Notes under the pieces: model-generated
Database searches by the model: none
What the model saw: the letters and a program-made list of their open reading frames with translations, nothing else
Told to the model about the DNA's origin: nothing
Source of the DNA: Punica granatum
Taxonomy: Eukaryota; Streptophyta; Magnoliopsida; Myrtales; Lythraceae
Assembly (NCBI RefSeq): GCF_007655135.1
Contig: NC_045128.1
Coordinates: 37,480,811 to 37,544,810, forward strand
DNA length: 64,000 nt
Direction of reading: 5' to 3'
Made by a program: the position numbers and the translations under genes
Part shown: in pieces, positions 33,001 through 45,369 of the stretch
Layout: the number at the start of each line of letters is the position of its first letter
Position numbering within the stretch: the first letter of the stretch is position 1

Positions 33001-35830
33001 GGCATTACCGCTAGGGCAATTAGTTTTATCTCTGCTGGAAACCAACCTCGTTATTGTGGCTGTTGCTTGCTAGTTTAACGAGGCAATTGCTCGTTGCTCC
33101 GCCTAGGGCAGTTGCTCGTTCACCACCTGGGGCGGTTGTTCATTCGCTAGGGACCTGCGTCTTGTGATGCGGGACTCGAGCTCTAAGAGCGCCTATGTAC
33201 CTCCTTAGACAGGGGATCAGAGTTTGCCGTAGTTCTTACAGTTTGCTATACGTGTGACCCTGTTAGACCATCGGTGAGTTACTAAAGTTGTGTAGAAACA
33301 GGTAAAAGGAAATCTTTGCGACGCATGCTTTTCAGTTTCAGGTCGCTAGAGCGAATCGTGAAGAGTTTTTTATTTTGAGATGCGAATGGGGCTCCGTTTT
33401 CGAAGGCCTTGATGTGAAGCCTCCAGGGCTCCTGTTGGTCACGCACGGGCATATCAAGACGTCCTCAATGATACCCCAGCGGCTTTGTCGGTTATTCAAC
33501 GCGCCCGTCAGTTTAGGATCCTTCTTGTCATGGTACCATAGGGCGGCTGCGTTTGTGACCTGCATGGGAATTTTAGTGCAAATTTGGTCAGATCTCGATC
33601 TAGTCATTTCCAGAGTGTTATGACTAGACTCCTGGAAAGGAATATTTGAGATTTTGGCTTTGTAGTAATCGATTAAAAGGGTGGCTGTGACCCGTTTGGA
33701 GTTATGCAATGACAAAGAGAAAAGAGAAAACTCGGGGAGCATATTGTCCTAAGCTAAAAGGATACATGGGTTCACATCCGCTGCGAGATATACCCCCTCT
33801 TCTCTTCCATCCTGCTCTTGTGTGGGCTGTGCTGAACTGCTCGAATGATGTACTTGGTTGCCCACTGTGTCTGAGGAAGAATCCGCCTTGGAAAGTTTAG
33901 TTGTGCAGGAGAGCAGATCGGGGATCATATTGGAATAGATAACCTGGCCATTTCCCTGGGGAATCCCTAGTCCGCACAATGTGCAAGGGCCCTAAGGTGA
34001 TTGTTTTGTTTATCTCTCGTTTTACTCTCCTTTTGCTACAATCACCCACTTCAGGACCGTACCTTTCCACCTAAAGAGGATGAACTCTCATTTTATCACG
34101 ACCGCCCATCTCAGGATTTTCGGTCGTACCTCTCTTTTGCCCTAGCTTTAGCCTAGGTCGCCCCATATGGGTTTTCAACCTAGCGGGCTCGATTCTTTGT
34201 CTCTTGAGCTTGCAGAGGTGACGGGTTTGAAGGACTCGACCTCCGAGTGCATTGTATTCTGTCTCCATCGAGGAGTTGTGTCTGCTGCACCTCTTTTTGT
34301 CGAGGTTTTGTTGATTCTTTTTCGAATTGGCGGTGCCAGAGTTTTAAATCTCGGTGGTACCTAGTTTTATTCATTGGTGGATTTTTCTCGCGTATTTTCT
34401 GTCTCTCTTCAATGGCAGGTTTTCCCGCTTCTTTTTGCTCTCTCTCTCTTTTTTCTTTGCAGCTGGGGTTTGTTTTGTGCCCCGTGAATTGGTTGGAAAT
34501 TCCTCGACTTTGCATCACCGAGGCCGTTTTGGCGTGCTTTCCCTCGTGAAGACTTGTTGCGTTTTGCTGTCCCAACCCTATTTTGTGAGAGCTGGCTTTC
34601 TTGAAAGTTTGACTCTTGTGCACTCGGAGCCAAACTTCGTGTCATTTACCCTTACAAGCTTTACATGTGAATTTTCCCTGTTATCTAGAAAGAAAATAAG
34701 AGATTTACCCAGTGTGGATGTTGGACGAGGATGCCTTGGACTTCATTTGTTGAAGTGGCTCGTAACAGATGTTTTGTACGATCATTGTCCTCAACCGTGT
34801 CTTGTGATTCCCCTAACGGGTGCCCTCTTAAAATGTATGTTTTTGAAGCCGATTGGATGCATTTGGTCCCGAGGTTATACTCGTTGTTAACTAAGAGGGT
34901 TGCATCGGTGATGTATAGCTTGTTCGGTCGCTTTTGTCTTTGGCTTCGCAGGGGGTACCTCCGCGTCGAGCCTCTTCCCTGTCGAAGTATAAGGAATGAG
35001 GCCCGATAGGAGTTCTCGAAGGTGTGAGCCCGCGCATCGCTCTTCGTCTGTGACTGACGCGTCCCTATGAAAGATGACAAAAGAGATTATGCGGTGGAAT
35101 ATGCAGTAAAAAATGTACAGTGGGCTCATGGGAAATCCCCTCGTCCAGTGCGCGACCCATGGGGTGTCGCGCATGGGAGACAGTCAATTTCGGAAGTCTA
35201 GTCATTACCACCCTAGAGCAATAAGACCGTGATTGAGGGCCGCATATGTGTACTTTCCCCGGGAACGGGTAGACAAACACAATCGTCCTAGGGAAGGCTC
35301 GAGGAGCCGGGTTCTAAGGGGATAGGCGAGCTGAACAAACCCGATAGAACCGATAGGACATCGCTGAGACTATCCTAATGCCCCTAGGGAGTTTGTTCCA
35401 GCCGGGAGCCCATTTAGGAATGCATATAAATGAATGAAAAAAAGGAGTCCAAGGAAAAGCACGTGTTGCTCCGGTGACTGGTTGGTGTTCACAGCGAAGG
35501 CTGGGGTGGGCCCATACTTCGGTCGGAGGTATGACTGTGCTAGTAAATCCCGTGACGTGTGGGTTGGAATCTCCTCTGTCTGTCGGAGTAGTTGCTTGTG
35601 ATCTTTGCGGAGGGAGGGTTGGGCCTCAGCGTTGAGAGGTGGTTGTTATCCTGATTGTGGTCGTTTGGGTTTAGTTATTTCCTGCAATGGGAAGAGGAAA
35701 AAAAGCGAAGGAGCAAGAAGTGTCCGCAATCTTAATGCAAGAGCAAAGGAGAGCAAACTGGCCTGGGTGTGCAAAACGTGCATGCATGGGTATGCGGTGA
35801 TGTGCTCGCACAACGCATATGAATGCTCTT
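30027..35830. mobile_element. GC-richer retrotransposon-like non-coding DNA (LARD candidate)
   Basis: About 5.8 kb abruptly interrupts the duplicated spacer blocks on both sides and differs from them in composition. It has no gag, protease, RT or integrase frame. Phrases such as CTTGCCCCTCTTTGGCTGTG (near 31698) and a CCTATGTACC...GGGGATCAGAG...GTAGTTC series near 33192 resemble, from my memory of plant genomes, non-coding parts of large Ty3 elements. It also holds a minisatellite (about 31790-32360). The many open frames of 60-180 codons have no domains. I could not find an LTR pair, so the element's class and ends are inferred. Confidence 0.45.
31790..32360 (+). repeat. Minisatellite of about 40-50 bp units (GAATTTAAAAGTCGGGACGGACCC type)
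   Basis: Roughly a dozen imperfect units, each with AATTTAAAAGTC, GGGACGGACC and CCCTGTGCAGG, with variable internal deletions. Minisatellites are common in the non-coding part of large plant Ty3 elements, which fits the surrounding region. The spacers are not unique, so this is not a CRISPR-like array. Confidence 0.85.
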
Positions 35831-35832
35831 TG

Positions 35833-38350
35833 CTGAGAGGGGTTCCATATTTTATTTACCAGAAGGGTGTCAAGTCTATTGGAGTCAGTTTGCACTAAAA
35901 TCAAGTTTTACTAGTTGGTTTGAAGTTATGGGTAATTGATTGTATTAAAAAAAAATCAATCGGGCTCAATTTGTTCTCGTTGTTTTGTGTAATAATCATT
36001 AAGCCATTTAGTTCGTTTCGCTTGTCATCTCACTTGGTTTTTGTTGAGTTTCGAACTAACGTGATTATTGTGGTTAAACTTACTGAGCTCTTTAGCTTTT
36101 TTACATTTCCAGGAAAAAGGATGGCAGGAAAATAATTTTCTTAAGACAAGGTGCACGTCTTGTTTGGCTGTCAGTTTACTTAATCGGGCCTCAAATGATG
36201 CTAAGCCAGTCCGTGATGAAACTTGAGATGTATTGGAGGTTTTATTGAGATGTAACAGGCCAGAAATTACGATCTGTAAGTGTAGTTTTTTTATGTTCAA
36301 ACTATTTTATCCTACTATTTATCGAATTATGAATATTACATTTTCTGAATTAAAGAGTTGGGAACTTATCTCAGAAGCAAGAATTTTTTTTTTCGAGAAA
36401 ATTATAAATGATTGATTGTAAATTTTACATAAGTTATGAGGGCATAAATTATAGATGTTATTTAATTAATCTTCAAAATTATTTTTTACACTAGTTATGT
36501 GGATCGATGTTAGTGATTATGTCGTCCCTTCGTGTGTTAGGACCGGCGAAGATGATAAATTGCTCAGAGAGCGTGAGAGTAATAACAAAAGGACTTGCCA
36601 TCTCAGGATCAATCAACATTCAATGGACTACATTAGCAATTTGGTCCCTGAAAGCTCTCTCTCTACAACTTCATCGACAAAGATGATAAATTACTCAGTT
36701 GCCTATTCCTATTGAATTCGCAGTGTGGCCAATTGACTTGTCGACGTAAGGAGACCAACTATTCTTCCTTCCTTCCACACATTAATGTTGTCTAATGGCA
36801 AGGTCCACAGTTGTAATTATGGACCACCTAAACTTTTTTACACCAAAAGTTCTAAGAATCTTAGACTTAGACCACATAAACAAACAGCAATGCCGCCTGA
36901 TATATAGATATTGCTTCAAAATAGCAAAAACATCTTCAAGGAAATTATACCAATTAAAGTCCCGGAATTTACTAGCTAGACACCTTCTTTGCAATTATGG
37001 CATTTTCTGATTATTATTTTTTTCCTTGTTTCAAAAACCTAAATTCTGATGAATCCAATTACCGGCACGTGGGTGGACGGTCCAACTGATGAATCCATCA
37101 TAAACATCTATGTGGAATGTGAAAGTCAATCATAGGTCTTCTGCTAAAGAAACGGATCAGCTTCAACCTGTCTAGTAACTGAGTTTCTTTTCACGTATAA
37201 GAAAATGTTTGAGGGATAATTCGGATGAAAGAAACTGACATTGACAAAATATTAAATAATATGAAATTATTGGGCATGACTTTTTCCAATTGAGAAAATT
37301 GAAAAAAGCGATGAAATTATCGTCTAAAAGTGCCACATTAACTGTTGAAATGATTCGAGGGAAATATCTTTAACTAAAAGATGTCACATGATGTCTCTTT
37401 TTTTTTTTATTTGTACACTTTTTTTTTCTGCCCGGAGGTCACCATGGAGGAACTCTACTTAACTACTGAGACACTTTAATTTCATGCCGTATGATACAAG
37501 TGTATCATGTTCCCATCCCAGACCTAAGCTTTTTTGCGTAATATTTACTCCACTTTGCCTGATTGGAGCGTATGGACATGTTCAAACTTTTATAACTGGT
37601 TGAGATCTCGAGTTATTCAGAATTATGAAGGGTTAACATACAAAATTTATAATATAATCCTCCATAGCTTCCTCTATAACCCTTCTTAACCCGTTATCTA
37701 AACAAATGTTTTAGGATTTGGAGGCCAATTCGTGTTTCGCAGATCATTCTGAAAGTTCTTGGGGAGTTTTCTCCGGAAAAGCAAGAAGTTGACTCGAATG
37801 ACTTGCTCGCTGGATTACTGATCAAAGTCTTCGATGTTACTGTATAGGCATGTGTTTGATAATAAAAATAAGTTGTTAAAGCTTTTAATGCAATTTCAGC
37901 ACATCATTCGGTACTCATGCTATGCGAATGGTATAAGCTTAAATTCATTCGAATCGAACTTTCTACCATCTTATACTCGATCCAGTCGTCGTCCCTTATC
38001 CTACTATTTAATGCAACTACGATACAATCTTCTACTCCACACTCTATGCCATATTCACAGAAGTAGTATTATAAAGAACACTAGACGCTTCGGCTATTAG
38101 ACACAATAAGACTACTCTCACATATGCTACATAAGGCATGGAATTTTTCAAGGGAATTTTATAAAGCTATTTTCCTTTTTTTCTTCCCAAATCTTGAGCT
38201 GATCTTAAAAAATCGAGAATAACATACCAAGTTCTACCAAAAGTACCGAACGGAGTCCTTGTTTTAACAATCCTGTCACGGCACAAGAAATAAGAAATTC
38301 CTTGATTTTCAGGCAGAATTGTAAATTCTGTGATATATGCCATTGAGTTT
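35833..38350. repeat. Second duplicated block, copy 1 (parts D and E)
   Basis: Part D (about 35833-37020) matches 38700-39905 and 51340-52435. Part E (about 37030-38340) matches 52440-53047 plus 58735-60055, that is, the third copy split by the Mutator-like element. This copy preserves the empty sites CAAAATTTA (37641-37649) and TAATAAAAA (37860-37868). No intact gene is present. An exon-like piece at 37733-37843 is listed separately. Confidence 0.85.
37733..37843 (+). other. Exon-like open segment of unknown identity, paralog near 58.83 kb
   Basis: After a plausible splice acceptor (GTGTTTCGCAG) an open segment of 36 codons ends in TAG (VLGEFSPEKQEVDS, then DLLAGLLIKVFDVTV). The paralog (about 58829-58932) has the same frame, acceptor and stop with a few amino-acid changes. 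It reads like the last exon of a host gene whose remainder is missing. I do not recognise the protein. Confidence 0.25.
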
Positions 38351-39905
38351 GTGGTTGTAATCTTATTTGCAAGCTAGAATTGTTCCATCACCTTCGAGTA
38401 GAACAGTATATGATGAGATTTAAATTTTATTATCAATAATGAAAAAGCATCATTAAAGTTAGTAAAGTTGAGATTTACTCTGTGTATTATTATCCGATTA
38501 TAGTTCGAACAATACATAAACTCAGTAATATTCTCTTTTATGAATTTTTTGTTCTGTTAGTTTAGTCTTTGATTTGAGTGTGGAATCATTAGCTTGTCAT
38601 GATTGCTGAGAAGTGAAATCTTATGTTTATGGGTATGCTTGTGAGATGTTTGATTAATTTTAACGTTGTTGATGATGGATATATTTAGTGGTACTCTATT
38701 TGTTGAGAGGTGTTCCGTGTTTTATTTACCGGAAGGGTGTCAGGTCTATTAGAGTCAGTTTGCACTAAAATCAAGTTTTGCTAGTTGGTTTGAAGCTATG
38801 GGTCATTGATTGTATAAAAAAAAAAAAATCGATCGGCTCAAGCTGTTCTCGTTGTTTTGTGTAATAATCATTAAGCCATTTAGTTCGTTTTCCCTTGTCA
38901 TCTCCCTTGGTTTTTGTTGAGTTTCGAACTAACGTGATTATTGTGGTTAAATTTACTGAGCTCTTTAGCTCACTCTTTTTTTCTTTTTTACATTTCCAGG
39001 AAAAAGGATGGCAGGAAAAGAATTTTCTAAAATAATTTCTTAAGACAAGGTGCACGTCTTGTTTGGCTGTGAGTTTACTTGATCGGGCCTCAAATCATGC
39101 TAAGCCAGTCCGTGATGAAACTTGAGATGTATTTGAGGTTTTATTGAGATGTAACAGACTAGAAATTCTGATATGTAAGGGTAACTTTTCGATATTCAAA
39201 CTATTTTATCTTACTATTTATCGAATTATGAATGTTACATTTTCTGAATTAAAGAGTTGGGAACTTATCTCAAAAGCAAGAATTTTTTTTCGAGAAAATT
39301 ATACATGATCGATGATAAATTTTACGTAAGTTATGAAGGTATAAATTATAGACGTTATTTAATTAATCTTCGAAATTATTTTTTTACACTAGTGATGTGG
39401 ATCGATGTTAGTGATCATGTCGTCCCTTCCTGTGTTAGGACCGGCGAAGATGATAAATTGCTCAGAGAGTGTGAGAGTAATAACAAAAAGACTCATCTCA
39501 GGATCAATCAACATTCAATGGACTACATTTACAATTTGGTCTCTGAAAGCTTTCTCTCTCTACAAATTGACCGACAAAGATGATAAATTACTCTGTGTGG
39601 CGCTGAAGTATTATTATGTTTTTCCCTTGAAGCTTCAGGAAATAGACAGTTGCCTGTTCCTTTTGAATTCGCAGTGGGGCCAATAGACAGTTCTAATTAT
39701 GGACCACCTAAACTTCTTTCCACCAAAAGTTCTAAGAATCTTAGACTTTGACGGTTTGACCACAGAAACAAACAGCAATGCTGCCTAATATATAGATATT
39801 GCTTGAAAATAGCAGAAACATCTTCGAGGACATTATACCAATTAAAGTCCCTGAATTTACTAGCTAGATACCTTCTTTGCAATTATGCCATTTTCTGATT
39901 TTTTG
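38351..39905. repeat. Second duplicated block, copy 2 (parts F and D)
   Basis: About 38320-38700 (F) matches 50965-51345, and 38700-39905 (D) matches copy 1 and copy 3. Part E is missing here. No intact gene is present. Confidence 0.8.
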
Positions 39906-39929
39906 TTCTTGTTTCATAAACCTAAATTC

Positions 39930-41940
39930 TGACTAACTTTCTAATTAAACACCAATTCTCTAAGGTAATATTGTTGCATAATAATCTAAGAGTGCGTTTG
40001 GTAGTTTATCAGTAAAATAATTACCAATAATATATATTCCCATTAAAGTGAGAATTCACTTTCCGGCCCCCTTGGTAGGAATATACATTACCACTCTTGC
40101 GTGAATGCCGGGGCCCAGGTAGTAAAGCTCCAGGAGGGGTAATTGCCTCCTGAGTTTTGCAATTCCCAATCATTCTAAATAAAAATTTGTTAAAATATGA
40201 ACTTTTGCCCCCTAGGAAACACAAATGCCCCCAAATTATTTTGTCATTAGACTTTTACCCCTAAAAATTTCTCATAAGTCCTAAAATTTTCTAACTTGCC
40301 CCCTTGAGCATTATTTCTGGCTACGTCCATGTGTGAATGCAAGGGTGGGAATCTTAAATTACCATGACCTAATAACCAAACATGAGAATCCGATGGGTTC
40401 CAGAGAAAATAATTCACATTCCTAAGAATGTGGATAGATTCTCACGCACTAAACGCACTATAAAAGTATGCAAAAGTCTTTGTGTATCTTCTCTTCCATA
40501 CAACTTTAATTTCTTTTTTTCTCCATGGATTTCACATTCAATAAAAAATAAATTTAAAGGATTATGTATATGAACGTCGAGGGGTGTCAAATTTTTATTT
40601 TAATTAAAGTTTCTTTTACATTGAATTTATAGCCATATAGTATAGAAGAAAATAGATCGAGTCTGATCGTGTCTTTGATTAATATTGTTAATCTATACAA
40701 TTAAATTTGAAGGATCTCCTTACCGTAAAAAATTCAAGGATCTTGTCCTATACGATATTCTAAGAATTTAGAAAAATCCTTGTATACCTTATTTTCTTAT
40801 AATATTCATCTTCACTTTTTCTCCATGGATTTCATGTTCTATATAATTTTGAACCATCGCGTCTATGAACGACCAGTGGTGTCTATTCATAAAAAAAAGA
40901 GTGGTGTCTATTCTTTATTTTTATTAATATTTTCTTAGATGGAATTTATAGCATTACAATACATAAGAAAAAAGAAGATGAATATTGTAAGATAATATGA
41001 AATAAGGACATTTCTAGATTCTTAAAATATTTTATGGGAGACAATCCTTGAAATTTTAATTGTATAGATGCTAAATCAAAGACACAATGAGACTCAAAAT
41101 ATTTTCTTTTGTACTGTAACACTATAAATTCAATGTAAACTTTTTTAATTAAAATAGAGACTGGACATTACTCGACATTTATCCTTTAAATTTATTTATT
41201 TTTTTTGTGAATGTGAAATCCCTGGAGAAAAAAAGAAGATGAATGTTGTACATGAGAGAAGATATACAAGGACTCTTGTATATTCTTAGTTATTGTATAT
41301 CAATATTGCCCTATAGAATTGTTGTTGAACTAGGAAGTTAGTCTTTGTAAATAAGACAATATTGTTATAACATTAAAATTAAAAAAAAAAGACAAATTAA
41401 AGGACTAACACCATTAGAGCTAAGAGTTAATGGGACACGTGGTGTAATTTGAAAAGCCGACGGTGGATAATATAAAATCCAAAATCTATACCCATATGAG
41501 AAAATTATGAAAAATTATTGTATTTTCTAGAAATTATAAAAGGACAAGAAAAAGCCATAAATTGCCGTGCAATGCGTCTTGTTTATGTGTGTGTGTGTGT
41601 ATATATATATATATCTGTGTGTATGTGCAGCTTAATTGAACTATATATATAGCTTAAATGATTAACTGATATATATATATATATAGTTTAATTAAACAAC
41701 CGGATCGCTTTGTGTTTATTCACAGTGGGGCTGATGTCAGCAACGTTTAACGACAACTCGATTGGTTCGGATTAAGGAGGTGGGCCTTTCCAATGATGCG
41801 ATGAGGTTGAAAGAGGGAGAGAGCATGACGAGAATGGAAATCTTTTTTGCTTCCGTCATCGAGCATGACGTAAAAGGAGGACTCAACTTTTAGAATTTCT
41901 ATTTGTTGATATTAGAGATGTGCAAAATTCATATATCTAA
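39930..41940. repeat. Spacer block copy 3 and upstream spacer of gene 2
   Basis: 39930-40740 is the third copy of the block at 26740 and 29130, including the MITE-like element at about 40109-40333. 40750-41940 is paralogous to the region upstream of gene 1 (from about 7890). It has TG/AT microsatellites at 41588-41690. No gene is present. Confidence 0.75.
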
Positions 41941-42176
41941 GTGTATGGATAAATACCCTTCAGGTAACCCTTACACTTCCCACAAAAGTTTAGCGTGAGT
42001 AAAGTAAAGCTTAGTCTGCGGTCTGATAGTTGTGTCCTGACGTGCACGGCATCCTGATCAATCTAACGAGCGAGTTAACAAGGGTGGTCGATCAGCTCCG
42101 TGCTTTGCTTCGTGGCGGCATTCTTAAATTCCCTGCCACAGAATCTGAGAAACAGCTACATACCAAAGCCATTCAA

Positions 42177-43806
42177 ATGATGGAGAAGTTAGAGATAGCA
42201 GGCGGTAGTAGTAGCCCCGGCTTCGTACTGCCAGGAAACCATTCCACAATAGCTGCAGCTCTCTATGACGCAGCAATTGCGGGTTCAGTTGCCGCCCTAG
42301 ACGATTTGCTCAAACAATATGGGAAGGTAATACTCCATCGAGTTTCACTTACATCATTTGCAGAAACTCCCCTGCACTTGGCGGCTCTTATGGGCCACCT
42401 CAACTTCTCGAAACGGCTCCTCAAGCTCAGACCCGAGCTTGCCACAGAGCAGGACTCGGAGAAATGCACCCCTCTCCACTTGGCAGCAGCAAATGGCCAC
42501 GACCAGATCGTAAAGGAGCTGCTGAAAGCAAATGGAAAGGCCTCTCTCATCCAAGACCAAGAGGGAAGGGTCCCGCTCCACTTAGCAGCCATGAGAGGGC
42601 GAATCCCAGTGGTCCAGGAGCTCTTGAAGTCGGAGCTTGCGCGGGAGTCTGTGAAGAAGAAGGTCGATGATGGAGATAGCGTTCTCCACCTGTGCGTGAA
42701 GTACAACCATTTGGAGGTCCTCAAACTCGTGCTGGGTTCGACCAGTGATGATGGGGAGGTCCTGAAGATGACCGATTCCCATGGCAACACTGTCTTGCAC
42801 TTAGCTGTGATGCTGAATCAGATAGAGGTACCGTAGCGCACGCACACATATGGATATTTATATATATATAGATCTTTCCAGCTATACATATGTACTTTAT
42901 AATGATTCTGTCAATCTGATAAATGAAGTGTATATATATCATCTTACGTACTATAAGCCTATAATTGATTGGCTGATGGGTTGACGGCATACGCAGATGG
43001 TGAGTTTCTTGCACGAGTTACCGAGAGTTAGGACAGAGGATGTACTAAACCCCTCCCCCAAAAACTTCAAGAGCCTGGAGATTCGGGAAATCCTAGCTGC
43101 TGCAGGAGCCGGAGCGGGAGCGGTACAAGTGCCTGCGGAGGCACGTTGCCCGGTCCCCAAGTCACGAAAGGCACGGGTGTGGCACTTTGTTAATTCGATC
43201 ATGGAATACCGCGGGAACTGGATGAATGAGCAAAAGGGGTCCCTGATGATGGTGTCCAGCATCATCGCAACCTGCACTTTCCAGGCAGCGATTGCACCCC
43301 CGGGCGGTGTATGGCAGAACGACACCACTATGGACATGAAGGGTTACTGCAAAAACAGCACAGACTCAATGTGTTCTGCCGGGAAGGCGGTACTTTCTTA
43401 CTACTACCCTGGCGAGTACTACGAATTCATGAAGTACAACATGGTCTCATTCCTCGGGTCACTTGTGGTCTTGTTCCTGGTCATTAGCGGGTTCCCGCTG
43501 AGCCACAAATTCTGCCTATGGCTCTTGTGTCTAGTCATGAGTGGAACAGTCACCTGCCTTGGCTTCACCTTCTTCAAAGCCATGTGGCTGGTGGTCCCCA
43601 GTCACATGACAAACCATTATGACGAGCTCAAGAATGGTCTATACATCGTGTGGGCAGTGACTGCATGTATTGTCGGGCTCTTCCTTTTGGTCCGCATGTG
43701 TTTCTGGCTGAAACGCTTTGTGCCCAAAGGTGCTTGGTTTACAACGTTGAAACTCGATCGAGCTGATTCCAGCGGCCATGCTAGGAAGCCAGAACCATTA
43801 TGTTAG
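42177..43806 (+). CDS. Ankyrin-repeat/PGG membrane protein, intact gene 2 (two exons)
   Basis: Exons 42177-42827 and 42997-43806 are joined by a 169-bp GT-AG intron at the same position and phase as gene 1, giving 486 residues. Exon 1 is the same length as in gene 1 (217 codons) and very similar, with the TPLHLAA ankyrin cores. Exon 2 is 46 codons shorter. It lacks the segment equivalent to VINITNGMDFT (end of the last ankyrin repeat) and most of the acidic and basic linker. PPGGVW is at about 318-323 and membrane spans lie near 299-318, 366-383, 390-413 and 433-451. The frame remains open upstream of the ATG back to 42030, but without an in-frame ATG, so I keep 42177. Likely a membrane signalling protein of the ACD6/BDA1 type; function inferred from the family. 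Confidence 0.87.
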
Positions 43807-43848
43807 GAGTGGAGTATCTGCAGATGAGTATCTACAATGGAAATATAA

Positions 43849-44060
43849 GAGTGCGTTTGGTTTCAGAGTTAAAGAGGCTGTTTGAATTCAGAGTTAAAGT
43901 TACTTTGATTTTGATTTTGATTTTGATTTTGATTGTGGAAAATGACAAATGAGATGATATTATAAATTTGACTTAGAAAACGTGTGTTTTTGTTATATAG
44001 TGGGTAGAGTTAAAATCAAAATCATGATTCTAAAATCAAACTCCGAAACCAAACGGGTCC
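43849..44060. mobile_element. Tourist-like (PIF/Harbinger) MITE
   Basis: 212 bp bounded by TAA on both sides (43846-43848 and 44061-44063). Imperfect inverted ends are GAGTGCGTTTGGTTTC and the complement of GAAACCAAACGGGTCC. A TTTGAT hexamer repeat (about 43892-43932) lies inside. The matching 3' flank of gene 1 (about 11385) has no insert, so this came in after the two genes separated. A three-base TAA/TTA duplication with GTTTGG ends is the hallmark of this group. Confidence 0.8.
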
Positions 44061-45360
44061 TAAATAACCTATAGCTAACCAGGCAAGAATTTAAACGCAT
44101 ATATAGGCAAATGTAATTTGTCACCGTATTGTAAATATATATATATATATATACATCCAGTACAAGAATTAAAAAAGCATGGGAAGTCTTACTTGCCAGG
44201 ATTGAATTTGAAACTTCCCACAAAAAATATATATATACACGTATATATGTACCATATTCCAAAGTTATCCACATATAATTTCCATTTTTAATTATTATTT
44301 TTGAAGGTGAAACAATCTCGAAACTGGAGAAAATCCTAACGGTTTGTTAGCACAGTAAGGCGACAAATTGTGTGCCGCTTTCATGTACATATCATAGAGG
44401 TTGTATGCATATGCACTTCCCCTCCAATGGCCGGCCTCTCTCCAATGAATATTTCCATATGTATATATTCCAATAGCCTTTAATTAAAAAGGGAATTTTT
44501 AATAAGAATTACGTCGAAGGCCAGCCAACAGTAATCAGATCACTTCGTTATCCTGAGTAACTTCTTGTGACGGTCTGTATAGTCTTTGACATAAAGATCG
44601 AATGCATTTACCACAATGTTATAGTCTCCAGCTCAAGGCAGAACCCTTTACCAATGATTCAACGTAACATGTTAACAGTACTAAATGAGGCAAACTGATC
44701 TTTGTTGGTGAATAATCATTGGAGACATGAAGTCATATAATTAATATGCACTTGCCTATACCAAATATATACACAATTGATGTGGACGTTGAAGTCGGAG
44801 AACACACGGGTCAAAGTTGTGTCCTCTAGGTCCATCCTAATTTTTTTCGAGTCGATCTAAGCAGGTCATTCACATTTTTGCTGATACATTCGTGAGACTT
44901 CCTATGGTCTCGCAGCAAGATTTGATCAACCCAAGAATTAAGGATAAGGAGCGAATATGTTTTGCTCCTCCTATTGTTTTTCCGTTACTTTCTACAAGCG
45001 ACCAAAATGAATATATTGCTACTGTAAATTTACATAGCAAAGTCGGGGCTTCTTTATATACTTTACCTGTTATCAGATACTTCATGCCATCCCCATAATA
45101 ACAAGAAGTTATAAGGGTTAATAGCTTTTGCTCGAACTCCTAATTCTCGCATGACCTTATATAAATTGCATACAAAGTGTGGCGTTTTGTTTTAGTTGCG
45201 TTTTTAGCCGTCAATCTTCTTGTCTATTTTAACGGTAATGGTTGACGTGGACATGACGGTGTTACGCGACACGATTTGAAACGACGACTAGACCCCACCA
45301 AAGATTATTTAATAGAAAATTATTCTTAAAATAAATTTTAAAAAATCAATCGGAGAAAAA
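44061..45360. other. 3' flank of gene 2, duplicated spacer
   Basis: Paralogous to 11390-12420. It includes a shortened copy of the unrecognised open frame (44892-45098) whose N-terminal part is replaced near 44840-44865. From about 45150 the sequence is not shared with copy 1. No recognised gene. Confidence 0.55.
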
Positions 45361-45369
45361 AGGGAGGGA

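Noticed and set aside
34180..34890. Overlapping frames of 147 and 178 codons as a gene
   Set aside because: They overlap antisense frames of similar length, have no recognisable motif, and lie inside the retroelement-like interval.
42030..42176. N-terminal extension of ANK-PGG gene 2 upstream of the first ATG
   Set aside because: The frame is open back to a stop at 42027 but contains no ATG, and the same region in gene 1 is interrupted by stops. It is more likely 5' untranslated sequence.
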